The notes: generated by a model from the letters alone, not told the origin. Shown: positions 1 to 11,958, counted from the stretch's first letter. The stretch: DNA of 64,000 nucleotides from Thysanoteuthis rhombus (GCA_963457665.1 OY735212.1:2744397-2808396); one strand, 5' to 3'. Numbers and translations are program-made.

Positions 1-26
1 ATATGCACACACACACACACACGCAT

Positions 27-76
<50 letters not shown>

Positions 77-91
77 ATATATATGTATATA

Positions 92-148
<57 letters not shown>
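1..148. repeat. (AC)n/(AT)n microsatellite
   Basis: Compound dinucleotide tract: AC repeats pass into a long AT run with a few interruptions (a TT, a GT, a TC). It produces a spurious Tyr-Ile reading frame. Confidence 0.95.
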
Positions 149-150
<2 letters not shown>

Positions 151-1020
151 AAGCTATGATGAGCTCTCGGTTATAACTCAGATACAAATACTATATCCGA
201 CTTTGGTTGACCATTCACGCTGGCTATTAGCGTGTACACGAGTGAACAATATTTATCTTTTCAATCGGATAAAAGTAAAATATTTTCCTTACCTGTTTGT
301 ACTTCCAGAACCTCGTTGTTACCATTCGTAGACAAAACAATCCATGTTGCGAATAAATACTCCCAATAATAACAAATAGCGTCCGCAATCTTTCTCTCTT
401 TCCTTCTTTCTTCTTTTTTTCATTATTCAAAACAAACAGTCGGGGAGATGTGCCTTCGTAACGTGTGTCTCTGATGTACTCTCTATTGTTTTCTGCTCTC
501 TTTATTCGTTTATTCCTGTGTCTTTTCTCTTTTTAATTTCGAATCCTATTCGTCGCATCAATTTTTCTTTCTCTCTGCAACGTACTCGAAAAAAATCTTT
601 AAAGTTTTGGGTGTTTTTTTTTTCTGTCGTCAATGGATTCGAACAATTAATAAATAAATTAAAAATAAAAGAAAATAAGTCCAGATATGCTGATGACGAC
701 CGTTCAGCCGATGAGGCTTGTTTCGCGCTCTCTCTCTCTCTTTCTCTCTCTGCGTTCTGCTATGATGAAGGAAGCTCGTTGTGCAACCTCGCTGTGAAGC
801 GAACAGCCTCGTTTTGGAGTCAGCGAAGACACTTTATTTCTTTTCGTTTTTTTCATCTGTTTTTACCTTATTTATTTACTTTTTTTTCGTTTTCATCTTT
901 CAAGTTCTACTTCGCTTGTTACTGTTCAACATGTTGTGTTCGTATTCACTGCTTCCCTTTTCAGCTCTCTGTCTTACCTTTTATATCCAACTAATCATTT
1001 TCTTCTTAATTTCCTCATAC
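149..1020. other. A+T-rich spacer, nothing recognised
   Basis: Pyrimidine-rich on the plus strand, with a short (CT)n run near 728-752. Two overlapping frames of 158 and 97 codons exist, but they are Phe/Ser/Leu-rich and follow base composition, so I do not call them genes. Confidence 0.6.
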
Positions 1021-1043
1021 ATTGGCTTGTACTGCCATTTTTC

Positions 1044-1083
1044 CAGGGGGCGGGGGTGTTATATTTTCAGCTGAGGGGGGGGG
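1044..1083 (+). other. G-run cluster (possible G-quadruplex)
   Basis: Runs of five, five and nine G lie close together inside strongly A+T-rich DNA. Four G-tracts could be drawn from them, since the nine-base run can supply two. Structure is inferred only. Confidence 0.4.
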
Positions 1084-1529
1084 TGCAAAACAATATACAG
1101 GAATACCATCAATAGTGCGGTTTTGATTTGTATGCATTTTGATGAAGTTCAGTTTTGGTATTGCTGTCAAAATAAAGGCAAATAAGTACAAACTAAAAAA
1201 AAATAGACACATTAAATTATGATGTGACCTTGAATAGTGCGGTAGGGGAAAAATTATGAGAAATTTTATAACGAAATATCAGCATTATCCAAGGTATACC
1301 TGTATTCAGAATATATCTCATCGGCAACCCCGTTAACAACGAATAATGCTACCATTTTTTTAAACGGGTCCATCAAGTTCGGGTTACATACAACTATTGT
1401 ACAGCACCATTATCCTGACAAGGGCTGATTTGGGGTAATGTTTCCAATTCCTCGTTTGCACCTGTTGTCTACGATTAAAAAGCATTCAATACAACGAAAC
1501 AATAAAGTGTCGTTTTAATTCTTTTTATT

Positions 1530-1972
1530 GGCTTTCAATCCTTTCTTCTCTTCCACTTTATCTGCTTTCATTTCTTTTATCTTACTTTTTTCTTTCTTCA
1601 TTTATTTCGTTCCTTCTTTCTTCTTTCAGCTTTTCGCTAATACTTTCTTCTTTTTTTCTCATATTCTCTCTTTTTCTTTCTTTGTTCTTCACTTTTCTCT
1701 CACTTTCTTTATTTTACACTTTCTTCATTCCTTTCTTTGTTTCTCTCCCACTTTCTCTCTCTCATTTTCCCTCCTAACTTTTTTCGTTTCTTTTTTCTTT
1801 CTTTTATTCTCACTTTCTCTTCCTTTCTTTCTTTTCACTTTCCTTCTATCTTTCTTTTTTTCATCAGTCTTTCTTACTTTTACCCTGCTTAACTTCTTCA
1901 TTTCTTTCTGCTCACTTTTTTCTTTCATTCATTCATTCATTCATTCATTAATTCATTATTTCTTTCTTTTTT
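1530..1972 (+). repeat. Pyrimidine-rich tract
   Basis: About 440 bases of almost pure C/T with T-rich and TTTC-type motifs, ending in (ATTC)n at about 1926-1953. The 148-codon frame across it is entirely Phe/Ser/Leu and is a composition artefact. Confidence 0.9.
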
Positions 1973-1973
1973 G

Positions 1974-2059
1974 ACAGGTTGACAATTTATTGGCAATTGC
2001 CAACTCAAAAAGTATCATAAAAATTTTCAACATATTTTTGGTGTTTCTTGCTGGCTGGA

Positions 2060-2096
<37 letters not shown>

Positions 2097-2126
2097 GTCG
2101 ATCTATCTATCTATCTATCTCTCTCT

Positions 2127-2220
<94 letters not shown>

Positions 2221-2560
2221 CACATATCCAGGCCGTACCAATCGATTTAGAAGGCTAAAAATTTAAGCAGATACTCCATATATGTCTGAAGAAAATATTG
2301 TTCTGTTTAATGGGGACCCCCCCCAAAAAAAAAACATTCCAAGATGAAGTTCAATTTACAATGTGCCTTCATGCTATATTTGTGTCAAGCAGCATTCACA
2401 CTTTTTTTTTCTCAATTCAGACCTTTTAGTGATCTTAGCTTGACAAATAGCAAGGGAAGTGACTTATTCATTAATCACTATTTTGTCAAATCTTTCAACT
2501 GATCACCCCCAACACAGCATACTGCCAAAATACATTGGTCACGTGATGGTTTCGATTAGT
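1974..2560 (+). repeat. Family A interspersed repeat, copy 1
   Basis: Family A is defined by comparison within this window. Its 5' end is AGAAACTGTCAAC, then TTTCTTTAGTTTTCAAGT, GGCTGGCTGG, AGGCTGAAAATTTGAACG, a C-run/A-run, AATTGATCCCTTAGTTTG, a T-run, ATTGATCACC, CACCCCAACACGGCATGCTG, and GTGATAGTTTCTATTG. This copy has a decayed 5' end and a large microsatellite inserted after GCTGGCTGGAT. The 3' half (2230-2560) follows the consensus closely. Class is unknown: no coding capacity, no clear target duplication. Confidence 0.75.
2059..2220. repeat. (ATCT)n-(AT)n-(GT)n microsatellite
   Basis: Three repeat motifs follow one another inside Family A copy 1, at the point where other copies read GGCTGGCTGGCTAT. 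The tetranucleotide may have grown from that GGCT/ATCT-like seed. Confidence 0.95.
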
Positions 2561-2930
2561 AATTTTTTTTCTAGTAAAATTGTTTGTTTTTTCTTACTAT
2601 CCCTCCTTTTTATCTATTTGATTCATATTTCTTTATTTCCTTTGAAGTTTTGTAGGAAAGAATCAGAAGTCCACTTGACTGGTTAGCGATCGGGTTATTC
2701 GTGGGGGATTTGATGGGTAGAACATTATATATTCGTTATCTTTGAGTACAGTACAGATGCAGCTGTTATCTTTTGGCAGCATGTGTGAATTAGTATACCA
2801 ATAAGAATAATTAATCACGTGGAGGGAGATGCAGGATGATTAATTACATTAATTTAGAGAAAGAAAGACGTAAAGAATAAAACTTATGAAACCTACATTA
2901 TACACAGTGAATAAGAAAAAAAAACGAAAC
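2561..2930. other. Spacer, nothing recognised
   Basis: A+T-rich DNA without repeat copies that I could match elsewhere in the window, and without a convincing reading frame. Confidence 0.5.
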
Positions 2931-3165
2931 CGGTTAGTTACTCATTAGAAACCATCGTATAAATAACCAATTTTGGCAGAATGCCGTATAATTAATCGTG
3001 ATCAATTAAAACATTAGAATAAGTGGAGGCCAATGAATAAATCACTTATCGCATCTTTTGTTGTGCGGTGATCACAAAAAAATTACAAACGTTAATGTAG
3101 CCAAACACAAACTCGACTTACATTGCAAGTTAAACCCTGCACAAAAAAAACTAATAATGAGGGAT
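2931..3165 (-). repeat. Family A repeat, 3' half, minus
   Basis: Read on the minus strand it shows the Family A end (CGATGGTTTCTAATGAGTAA), the GGCATTCTGCCAAAATTGG-type block, ATTAATCACG and the TTTAACTTGCAATGTAAGT block. It lies 3' to 3' with copy 1, so the two copies form a head-out inverted pair. Confidence 0.65.
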
Positions 3166-3289
3166 GGAGTTTTCAAAAAAAAAACTAAGACTAAACTTTT
3201 TTCTACACACATTGAGCAAGTGCCCTCACGCTGGCCACGGCAACAGCTGCCCCTGCCCGAACCTCACATCTGATAAGTTTCTTCACGTC

Positions 3290-3505
3290 TCAGGGTTTTT
3301 CGAGGTTTTTTGAGACACGTGTAATAAACTTGGAGGCATTAGGCACCTGAAGTGGCCTCACTCACTTCCCCATACGCTATTTCACCAATACCTTAGGGGA
3401 GTCAGATTTATGCCTTTCTCAAAGTGTCAGTCTTGGTTGGAGGTTGAATTCTATTCTGTCTCAGCACTGTTAACTGATCAGCCACCGGCACCAACACGAT
3501 AAAAA
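3290..3505 (-). mobile_element. tRNA-head SINE-like repeat, copy 1
   Basis: On the minus strand the order is a tRNA-like A box (GTGGCTGATCAGTTAACAG), a weak B box (GAATTCAACC), GAGAAAGGCATAAATC, then AAGTGAGTGAGGCCACTTCA. The same order recurs at 20518-20631, 23865-24085 and 53030-53185, with tail-only pieces at 54795 and 60528. The tRNA origin is inferred from box order and spacing. Confidence 0.55.
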
Positions 3506-3711
3506 TGAATAAATACTGAAAATTGCAGCCTTCTAGCCCCGTTTGAATGGCTCGTGCTATTTAGCGAGCGATCCAGCTAGCCCGACCCTCTTTAAAACTG
3601 AAGGAACCTATGTTGATAGTTTCTACAATCTACTGAGATTCAATTCTAGATAAAGGAAGTAATCAACAAGTGAAATTAATGTCAAATCTTCGTGACAAAT
3701 GTTTCACCCAA

Positions 3712-3906
3712 TCTCTCTCTTCCTCCTCTCTCACAACCTCTGTCTTTCTTTCACTCTCTCTCCCCTTGTTTTCCCAACCCTTCCTTAGTATTCTTTCCAC
3801 ATCCTCTCTCTCTCACTCACTCTCTCTCTCTCTCTCTTCCTTTCCATCTCTTCTTCCCCCATCTTTTCCCTTCTTTTTACCTCTCTCTCCCTTTCTACCT
3901 GCTTCA
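3712..3906 (+). repeat. Pyrimidine-rich tract with (CT)n
   Basis: Nearly pure C/T with several (CT)n runs. The overlapping frames of 132 and 78 codons are low-complexity Ser/Leu/Pro/Phe products. Confidence 0.9.
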
Positions 3907-4689
3907 CCCTCATTATCTGTGGTCATAAGCTTTTCTTGCATTGGTTTCGATCGGGCTCTGAAAGCATTTCATAATTCACCAAAAGTCCAACCGTTCCGTC
4001 TCTATGTGACAGTGTACCGCTACAAGAACCACAACATAAACCTCATGCAACTACCAATGTGTCCCTAGGCAGGTTTTCAGCAAATTAGTTTTTGATTAAT
4101 TTTTTTCGGGAGGAAAGTTCGATGCAAAATGTTGATTTATGCCGGAATAGTTCATGTTTCTATTAAGTAGTGTTTTTCCGGGACTAAAAAAATCTAGAAG
4201 TCATAAATATCCTTTTTTGAAATGAAACGAAATTAAACACCATCTGATTCCGAACCACCTATGTATCAATTATTATTATTGTTATTTTTGCTACAATTTC
4301 CCCGATCTGTTAGGATAGGTTGCATCTAGTAGCGTTTGATTCAATTCAGTTATTTTCAACAATTTTCCGCCCTACTTCAGATTCTCTTTGGCTCTAATTT
4401 CAAATTTAAATTTTTTGTAATTTTTTTTTCTCGACCTTATAGAATAACTGCCACTTTCTGAATACGTAGTACAACTGCCGCGAATCTGGGTGGCTGTAGC
4501 AGCGGCTGTCATGCTTATAAGAGGAACAGCAGCAGCACCAGCAGCAGTAGCAGGAGTGACAATAGCAGTACAAATATTAAGTGTAAATATTGGGGATGCT
4601 GTTGGTTGGTCTGTGAAGCACCATGGAGAGAGATGAGAGATGGGAGATTCTTATTGTTGTTTTTGCCTTGTCATTCAAATGAATAATGG
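3907..4689. other. Spacer, nothing recognised
   Basis: Unique-looking A+T-rich DNA. A short GCAGCA-rich patch (about 4495-4560) is the only distinctive composition. Confidence 0.5.
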
Positions 4690-5270
4690 AAGGAGAGAAG
4701 AGATAAAGAAAGGAGTGGACGAAGAAAGAAAATGAAGAGGAAAGAATGAAAGAAATTAAACAGGAAGAAAGAAAGAAAGAAAGAAAAAGAAAAGAAGAGA
4801 TCAAATATGTAAATGGAGAAAATTAAAGGGAAGGTATAAAATAAATGGAAAAGAAAGAATAAACGAAAGAAAGGAAGGAAGAATGAAAGAAAGAAAACGC
4901 GAATGAAAGAAAGGAATATGAATTTTAAAAAAGGAGGAGAGAAAGAATGAGGTGAAACAGAAAATGAGAGGAAAGAATGAAGAAAATGAAAAATAAGGAA
5001 AGGAAAAAAAGAGATGGAGAAAAAATAAAAGGGGAAGTAGAGGAGAAAAGAAAGGAAGGAAGGAAGAGAGAAAGAAAGAAAAAAAGCAATGAAAAGAAAT
5101 GAATGGAGAAAATGAAAAAGAAATGAAAGAAGAAAGAAAGAAATGAAGGGCAAAAGAAAATGGAAGAGAAGAAAGGAACAAGTGAAAGCCGACTGAAAGA
5201 ATTGTCACCCGAATGTTCGAATTAACAAATAAAGTAAAATGAAAAAAAAAAAACAATAAATAAGGAGAGA
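4690..5270 (+). repeat. Purine-rich tract
   Basis: About 580 bases of almost pure A/G, with GAAA and GGAA motifs. Three long minus-strand frames here (75-160 codons, Phe/Ser/Leu) are artefacts. Confidence 0.9.
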
Positions 5271-5574
5271 AAAAAAAGGAATATTAAAAAACAAGAAACT
5301 GAATAAAAAATACTTTTTTTTTTACTGCAAAATCAAATGTAGACCAATAACAATTGCAGTAATGTTATTCTACGGTAAAGCTTCTAATTTGAAAAAAAAA
5401 TATTTCTACACTTTTATCTGGACTGTTAGACTAACTTGGTGATGAATGATACAAATGTGTATAGATCACCTGACTTTTCAAATTGAAGTTGACTTCCTTT
5501 TCCACCAAAACAAAAGCCAGAAAAAACCCTCATCGAAATAAGGCGTGGAAACTGAGAAGTAAAATTCATATTCC

Positions 5575-5645
5575 AACGCCGTGTTTTGAACTCTCGACCA
5601 ACAGTTTGACTATTAGGCTGTCTTATTGATTGAGCTGAATTTACA
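5575..5645 (-). other. tRNA-like sequence (SINE head or tRNA relic)
   Basis: On the minus strand an A-box-like AGCTCAATCAATAAGACAG is followed about 20 bases later by GAGAGTTCAAAAC, a B-box match with the GTTCAAA core. Spacing fits a tRNA. No complete cloverleaf or CCA-proximal stem was found, so it is more likely a SINE head or pseudogene than a working tRNA gene. Confidence 0.4.
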
Positions 5646-5749
5646 AGTCTCATATGGTTCCGACATTTCATCATACAGATATGCACAGGCTTATTTCATT
5701 CTAATAAATACATTTATACAAAAATATCATCATCTTCAGTAGTAATAGA

Positions 5750-6080
5750 AGTTGCAATGGAGATTGACCCTGCAGCAGCTAGTCTCCTAGTGTACAATGC
5801 CACTTCGGATAATGTACTACTTATATAATGAACCAAATTCTTCTCTTTATTCTCTATCCGTAACCATGGACTCCAGTAGAAGGTAAGAATTTTGCAGATG
5901 AAAAATTTCTCATACCAACCATTCGGAAGAATTGATTTTTTCCACTGAAGAAACTTCAATAGTTCACCTTTTTATAATTTATTTAACCAGGCTTCTCGGT
6001 GCCAAAAAACGAGCGTTCAGTTTGAATTCATTCTTCATTTCCGATTCACTCTCTTTACTCATTGCTGTAGATCGATGGTT
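5750..6080 (+). repeat. Family E repeat, copy 1
   Basis: Matches 41130-41400 in the same orientation over blocks such as CCGTAACCATGGACTCCAGT, TTTCCACTGAAG and TTATTTAA-CCAGGCTTC. No coding capacity seen. Family class unknown. Confidence 0.6.
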
Positions 6081-6169
6081 TCAGTTAAGTTATGAATAAT
6101 TAAAAAAAATAAAAAGAATTATCAAAAATTCATGTGTAGGAAAATACTGAATAGTCCGATATAAACGTT

Positions 6170-6350
6170 ACCCATGATTCGTCAGACCTCTCTATCATTG
6201 GCGTCGCAGGGCTAGTACTTTCTGAGCTTGTCTGATTCTTCGTGCGATCTTATATTTCGCCGGCCACCGTTTTGCATATGATCTCTGTGGATCCACGTTG
6301 TGAGTTGTGATGTCCAGCGATTGTCCAAGATTCTCTATTGATCTTTATTA
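6170..6350 (-). mobile_element. RTE-like LINE 3' fragment
   Basis: Minus-strand translation gives pieces of the RTE C-terminal block (GQSLDITTHNVDPQRSYAK-like, then a basic RR..RIR stretch). The same block occurs at 7.6, 12.6, 27.0, 31.7, 33.2, 44.3 and 56.4 kb. Stops and frame shifts mark it as dead. Confidence 0.7.
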
Positions 6351-6718
6351 TGAGTACCAATCATTCTAATTCAATATACTCAGGCATATTTCCTGTTGTT
6401 TGATGTAAAACGTCGTCTCGACTTTCCAGCTGGAGTCCATTTGCAATGCTCAGCTTCTTGACATTGTCATTTGGTAAGCCGATTTAAATCTTTGAATTAA
6501 CGTTTCATTTCTGAGCTCATGGAAAATGGCTGAGAAGCTGTGAATGCTAGACTACAAATGATTAAGCCACCTTCGTACACTGTGACGTGAAACCAACAAA
6601 GTCTGGTGGCACTGTAAGGTACTGCTGGGGCACCCCGGGTTAGTGAAAATGATGCTCCAGAACCGACAAGGAGGCCTGACACCAGAGTCATCATATTTCT
6701 GGTGCTGTTGCTTTTTGC
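6351..6718. other. Spacer, nothing recognised
   Basis: Mixed-composition DNA between two LINE fragments. Overlapping minus frames near 6497-6742 start inside the neighbouring CA tract and have no recognisable product. Confidence 0.45.
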
Positions 6719-6720
6719 AG

Positions 6721-6752
<32 letters not shown>

Positions 6753-6757
6753 TTATA
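6719..6757. repeat. (CA)n(TA)n microsatellite
   Basis: CA run followed by a TA run, adjacent to the 3' tail of the next LINE fragment. Confidence 0.9.
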
Positions 6758-6759
6758 TT

Positions 6760-7470
6760 CTTCATCACCATCATCGGTCTGCTAAACAAAAACCTTTCCC
6801 ATCTCCTCCCACGATAAGTATGATTGCGCTATTCTCTGCCTTGTTTCACCGGCCATCTTTTCTATCTCATCATTCGTTCTGGTGCTTGATTATTTCCTAT
6901 AGCGTTTATTATCTTACTTTCACCGATTGGTTAGCTCTTGGCTCCATCTGTGGTCCTTTCTTCTCACTATGTTCCCTGTCCGCCCCCATTTCAGTTGCCT
7001 AATTACTTGTACGACATCTTACACTGTGACCCTCTCTTGGATCCATGTTAATCTCTTTCTTTTCGCAGAGTTACCTTTTCCATTTCTCTCTGTCCTGTTA
7101 GTTTCGTAAGGTCCCGAGTTTTGCCTCTGTACCTCATTGCTGGTATTATACATAGGTTGTAAACCTTATGTTTTATTGTCCATTTGTTTTCCTCTATTTC
7201 TATTTATACCAAATGTTCTCCAGTCAAACGTTATGCACCGTCTTATTTCATGTCCATGGTCTTTCTCTAGCTGTATTGCTTGACTTCAGTAAATCAACTC
7301 CTTAACTCAAGACTTCATTGTCTATTCTTACAGTTTTTCCTTTCTGGACTCTATCGCTGAATATTACTTTTTTCATTGTTTTGTTCATCTCTAACCTCAT
7401 AATTTGGCTTTCTCCATTAAAATCACTTGAAGTTTTATAGATCCTCTGCAATTTCTGATATTTATGCATT
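6760..7470 (-). mobile_element. RTE-like LINE 3' region, second lineage
   Basis: The (ATC)-rich tail at 6760-6775, read on the plus strand, is the 3' end of a minus element. Upstream come blocks shared with 21950-22480: the CACCGGCCATCTTTTCTATC type, CCATTTCAGTTGCCTAATTA, and ATTTATACCAAATG. In the known family this region encodes the end of the reverse transcriptase ORF and its basic C-terminus. Many stops; non-functional. Confidence 0.7.
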
Positions 7471-7471
7471 A

Positions 7472-8700
7472 GCATCATCATCATTGTCATCATCATCAGT
7501 CTTTTAACGTCTGTCATTGGACATAAACCTTCTACAGGATTCACCACATCTCTTTATCATGAGCGTCATGGAGCAAATATCCTCTGAATTTGTCTGATTG
7601 GTCTCTCTGTCTTGTATTCTGCCGGCCTCAGTTACGCATGTGATCTCTGGGGGACCATGTTGTGACTTGTGATGTCCAGCAGATGTTTGCTATTCTTGCA
7701 GCATGACCAGCCCATTGCAATTTGACTTTTCTGATGTCCTTGGCCCCTGTTTACTCCCTGATATACTGTGCTGTCTTGTGATCTCTCTGTATGACGTTGA
7801 GTATGATTCCTCCATGTGCACGTTGCATGGTTATTAGTCTGCAGGCCAGTTTCTTGGTTATGTTCCTCGTAGCGGCTCCCTAGGTGACTATCGGGAAGAT
7901 GCATTGATTGTTTACCCTTCTCTTTAGGATTAATGGGATCTTTTTTTCTTTTACAGTTAAGCATGCTCTAATGAAGGCTTGCCACACTAGAGTTATTCTT
8001 CGCTTGATTTTTTTCTTCTTTTTTGCGTTTCATTGAGATTGCTTGTCCTAAGTAGATGTAGTGATCTACTTTTTTCCAGTTTTGCTTCTTCGATTTTGAC
8101 TGTCTTGTTTTCATTTTTGACATGTTTATTGTACATGAGCTTTATTTTGCTTAAGTTCATGTGTAGGCCACCTTTTATGCTTCTTTCATTTAGTTCATTT
8201 ATCATCAGTTGGAGGTCGTGTAGGTTCTTTGCAAAAAGGGTGATGGCGTTCGCAAATGTTGGGTTGCTCAGATATCACAGTCCCTTAAATTATTGAAGTA
8301 TTATCCGTTTATATTTAATCCCACGTTTTCTCATTTTTTCCCGCAGAATGATCTTTCAAGGCTCGCTGTGAAATTGCTTCGACAATACTGTATCCCCTAG
8401 TTTTACTCCTCTTCCAATCCTAATCTTTTGTTAATATCTTATGAAGTCTAATTATTGCTGTGTCATTTTAGTACTTATTCTCAATTACCTTCGCATAATT
8501 CTAATTTATGCCATATTCTTGTATTGAGTTGAAGTGTTCCATTGAGTCAAAAGACTCTTTTAGGACAAACAAGACGGTTTATTGTATTCTGATGTCTTTT
8601 TGATTAGCTGTTTCAATGTTTGTGGAAGGTCTATTGGTGATTAGCCCATTCTAAAGCCTGTCTTTTCACGTCATTGGTTTATCGCTATATAGTCTGTTTG
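7472..8700 (-). pseudogene. RTE-like LINE, decayed reverse transcriptase and 3' end
   Basis: This is the longest LINE piece in the window. In minus-strand order it shows a KPSCLFVLKESFDSMEHF-like motif A region, RIGRGVKLGDTV, NPTFANAITLFAKNLHDLQ where the family has FADD, then GLHMNLSKIKLMY, the basic C-terminal block, and a GATGATG-type tail ending at 7472. The catalytic Asp pair of FADD reads NA and several stops occur, so it is dead. Its 3' tail abuts the 5' end of the previous LINE fragment. Confidence 0.85.
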
Positions 8701-10230
8701 GCATAAATTCCTGACGACTAATAATGTTTTTTTCGTGATCTTAAATGCACAATATTCAGATTGGTCCCTACTGATAGAAATGTTCAATTACTGACTGCAG
8801 AAAATGGGTAAGTAATGGAGTAGCAGTAAAGACGGTGGGAAACATTGAGAGAAGCCCAAACCCTCCCTATGTATACCGGATGCATATGCAGTTTGCACTA
8901 AAATACAAACCTGACTATTGTTTATTGCTAGTATTTTCTCTCATATGGGAAACCGGGTCTTGATGGACACATGGGAAAGTTGAATCACTCGTTTTAATTC
9001 CTGTTTCCATCACTTGATGGAGCCACTGTCAGCCCCATTTGCTGCAGAGAAAAATTTGCAATTTTTTAAGAAGTTTGAATCATATGTTTTGTAAACACGG
9101 AAACTTTTGCTCGATAAACGTTTCATTCACCCCGGTGAGAACCTTTTTCACCTTGATAAACGAGGATCAAGATCATACTGTGGTGTATAAAACATGTATG
9201 GGGCTAGTTGATATATCTTAAGCGGGAAAACGTGGTGCACTCTATGCAATTGAGATAGAGAGAGAACTAAAACGTCAAAATGATATAACCATCTTTGGAC
9301 AAGTCAAGAATTATTCGGAAGAAAATGTCAGAGTTGAGAATAGACCAGAAACTAGATGATGATACAGATGAACCTTTATGGTAATTATATTTCTAGAATC
9401 TTTCTTTTCACTCAAATACTTTTTCGATCATACTTGTGTCTGGTTGAAAATTTACATTTCACAATTATACCAACGCATTCTTTCATATTCTGTGCAGACT
9501 AGCATAGAAACATACTTTTCCAATCAAATAGTATCAATCATCCCAACCGTTGGAATAGGTTGGTACACTTTTTTGTCTATGTTTGAATGATGGTATAATA
9601 AACTTGAATATTATTTTAGATTCGAAGAACATATCCAAAGGACGTCTCTCTCTTCCATTGTAAATTTTGGTCATATTTATGATTTAATGAATTGATTTCC
9701 AAGTAAATTACAGTCATCTGAGTGAAAATTGTACCAATTAGCCATGGTCTCCCCCGAAGTTGACAAAAGCACAAATAACACAAATATTAGTAGAAGTATG
9801 TTTTAATGAACAATAATGTATCGTACATAGTGAAATATATAGATATTTCCTATAAATTCCTTTGGAATGTTAGGAAGTGTTAGTCCTCCGATTACACTAA
9901 TCATGGTAGTTTTGAGAGGTATACAAGGGACATCTCTCACATTACGTTTGTTGACCCATTAACCGAAAATGACGGGAATTTCTGTCGTTGTAGTTTCTTA
10001 CTAACAATTAAATTTCCGTTTTATTGTGATTGATGGTGACCAGTGGTATCTTCGATTCATGTCTTTTATGTCACAATGGGTAATTTGCTACGAGTATATT
10101 GCAATTGGTTTATTTGCATGAGGAAAAGGTTTTCATCTATCGATCGATAACGTTAATTCATGGGTTAAAAGTTCCACTTGTTTTCTAAATGAATTTAAGC
10201 ACATATACATAGCGTATACTGGCGTAGATA
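8701..10230. other. Spacer, nothing recognised
   Basis: About 1.5 kb of A+T-rich DNA with no repeat that I could match and only short frames (60 and 70 codons) without recognisable domains. Confidence 0.5.
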
Positions 10231-10941
<711 letters not shown>

Positions 10942-11220
10942 ATGGGCAAGAAGAAAGATTCAAATGACTTTGATAATGGTGAAAGTGTTATGGCAAGAGG
11001 ACAAGGTAGTGGGTGGCGAATACCTATCGATACGGGAGGAGAACTGTTTTCGGTTCAAATACGAGCGAACAGAAGTGCTACCATGGAACAGATTGCAGAA
11101 AGCTTCAATCAAAGAGAAGGAAGGAATGCATTACAAAGCACGGTTCATTGGTCTTTATTGCATATTGGACTTCCTATCTTGAAAGTAATGGGTTATTATA
11201 TCTTGCCACGAATTCGATGA
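10942..11220 (+). pseudogene. Tc1-type transposase relic (N-terminal part, internally deleted)
   Basis: The open frame begins MGKKKDSNDFDNGESVMARG, which matches the start of Tc1-family transposases (GKKKD-L-DF-G-IVMAR). It then jumps to IDTGGELF...RSATMEQIAESFN...TVHWSLLHIGL, corresponding to the second helix-turn-helix region (RATVAQIA-EFN...TVHRSLL-MGL). The segment between, normally the first helix-turn-helix and GRPRL linker, is missing. The catalytic DDE domain is absent, and the frame ends in unrelated residues. It keeps an open frame of 92 codons but cannot be active. Terminal repeats were not identified. Confidence 0.8.
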
Positions 11221-11254
11221 TTGTTTGTGAGCATGTGCGTGTGTATGTGTGCTT

Positions 11255-11560
11255 CTGCGTGTGCTATTTATTGACTCCCCAACGAGGGCAAAATGTGACA
11301 CAAGGTCGGGGCTTTACGTGGGGAAAATAGGAGACACCCTGGAAAAATAACTCCCACCGACGCGGCTTTGGTTTGCTAAGCAACCAAAGCAATCGCCGCC
11401 ACGAAAGCGTCAGGCACAAGCCCGACCAGTTCCGTTAAGTATTATGGAACAGTGCTGCCTGGGGAGCCGTATTCCCTGCAGCTGGGCCGAGTAATAGAAA
11501 GGGAGCCCGAAGGTTCCCAATGCACGTATCAATGCACAGCCTCAGTATAACCTCATTGGC
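11255..11560. other. G+C-rich segment with perfect hairpin, unclassified
   Basis: This stretch is visibly richer in G+C than its surroundings. It contains a perfect 9-bp inverted repeat, GCTTTGGTT at 11365-11373 against AACCAAAGC at 11382-11390, with an 8-base loop. No frame is open throughout; one plus frame is interrupted by two stops. It could be an old exon, a structured RNA, or the core of an unrecognised mobile element. Confidence 0.4.
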
Positions 11561-11958
11561 TGATGCATTGCACCGGTGCACTCATTCTTTGACACACACC
11601 CTCTCCCGCCCATCCAACAAGTAAGTGTCAGTACCAGCACCTCTGCCAAAGAACAGATACTGCACTTTAATCCAAGCTGGGAAGACCAAAAAAAAAAAAA
11701 AAGTGGGTATGTGTATGGCATCGATTCAAAAGTTGGAAAATTCTCTCCAGGAATTGTGAGATGCCATGTACATTGAGATCGTGTGCTTGTATGTGTATGT
11801 GTCTGTGTGTGTGTGTATGTGGTTGTGGTTGTGATCAGTTAAAGACTGCATATTTGTTCATTTCCTTCATGTGTGCGTTTCTCCCCTTAAAAACAAACTC
11901 CTAACTCGTATTTTTAATTAGTCCATTCGGGAACTGAAGATGTAAGCTCTAGTGGAAG
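11561..11958. other. Spacer, nothing firm
   Basis: Holds an A-run at about 11687-11702 and a GT-rich patch at about 11785-11830. A donor-like AAGTAAGT lies near 11608-11615, but without exon support I do not call it. Confidence 0.4.

Noticed and set aside
11604..11616. Splice donor AAGTAAGT
   Set aside because: Single short motif without an open exon before it.
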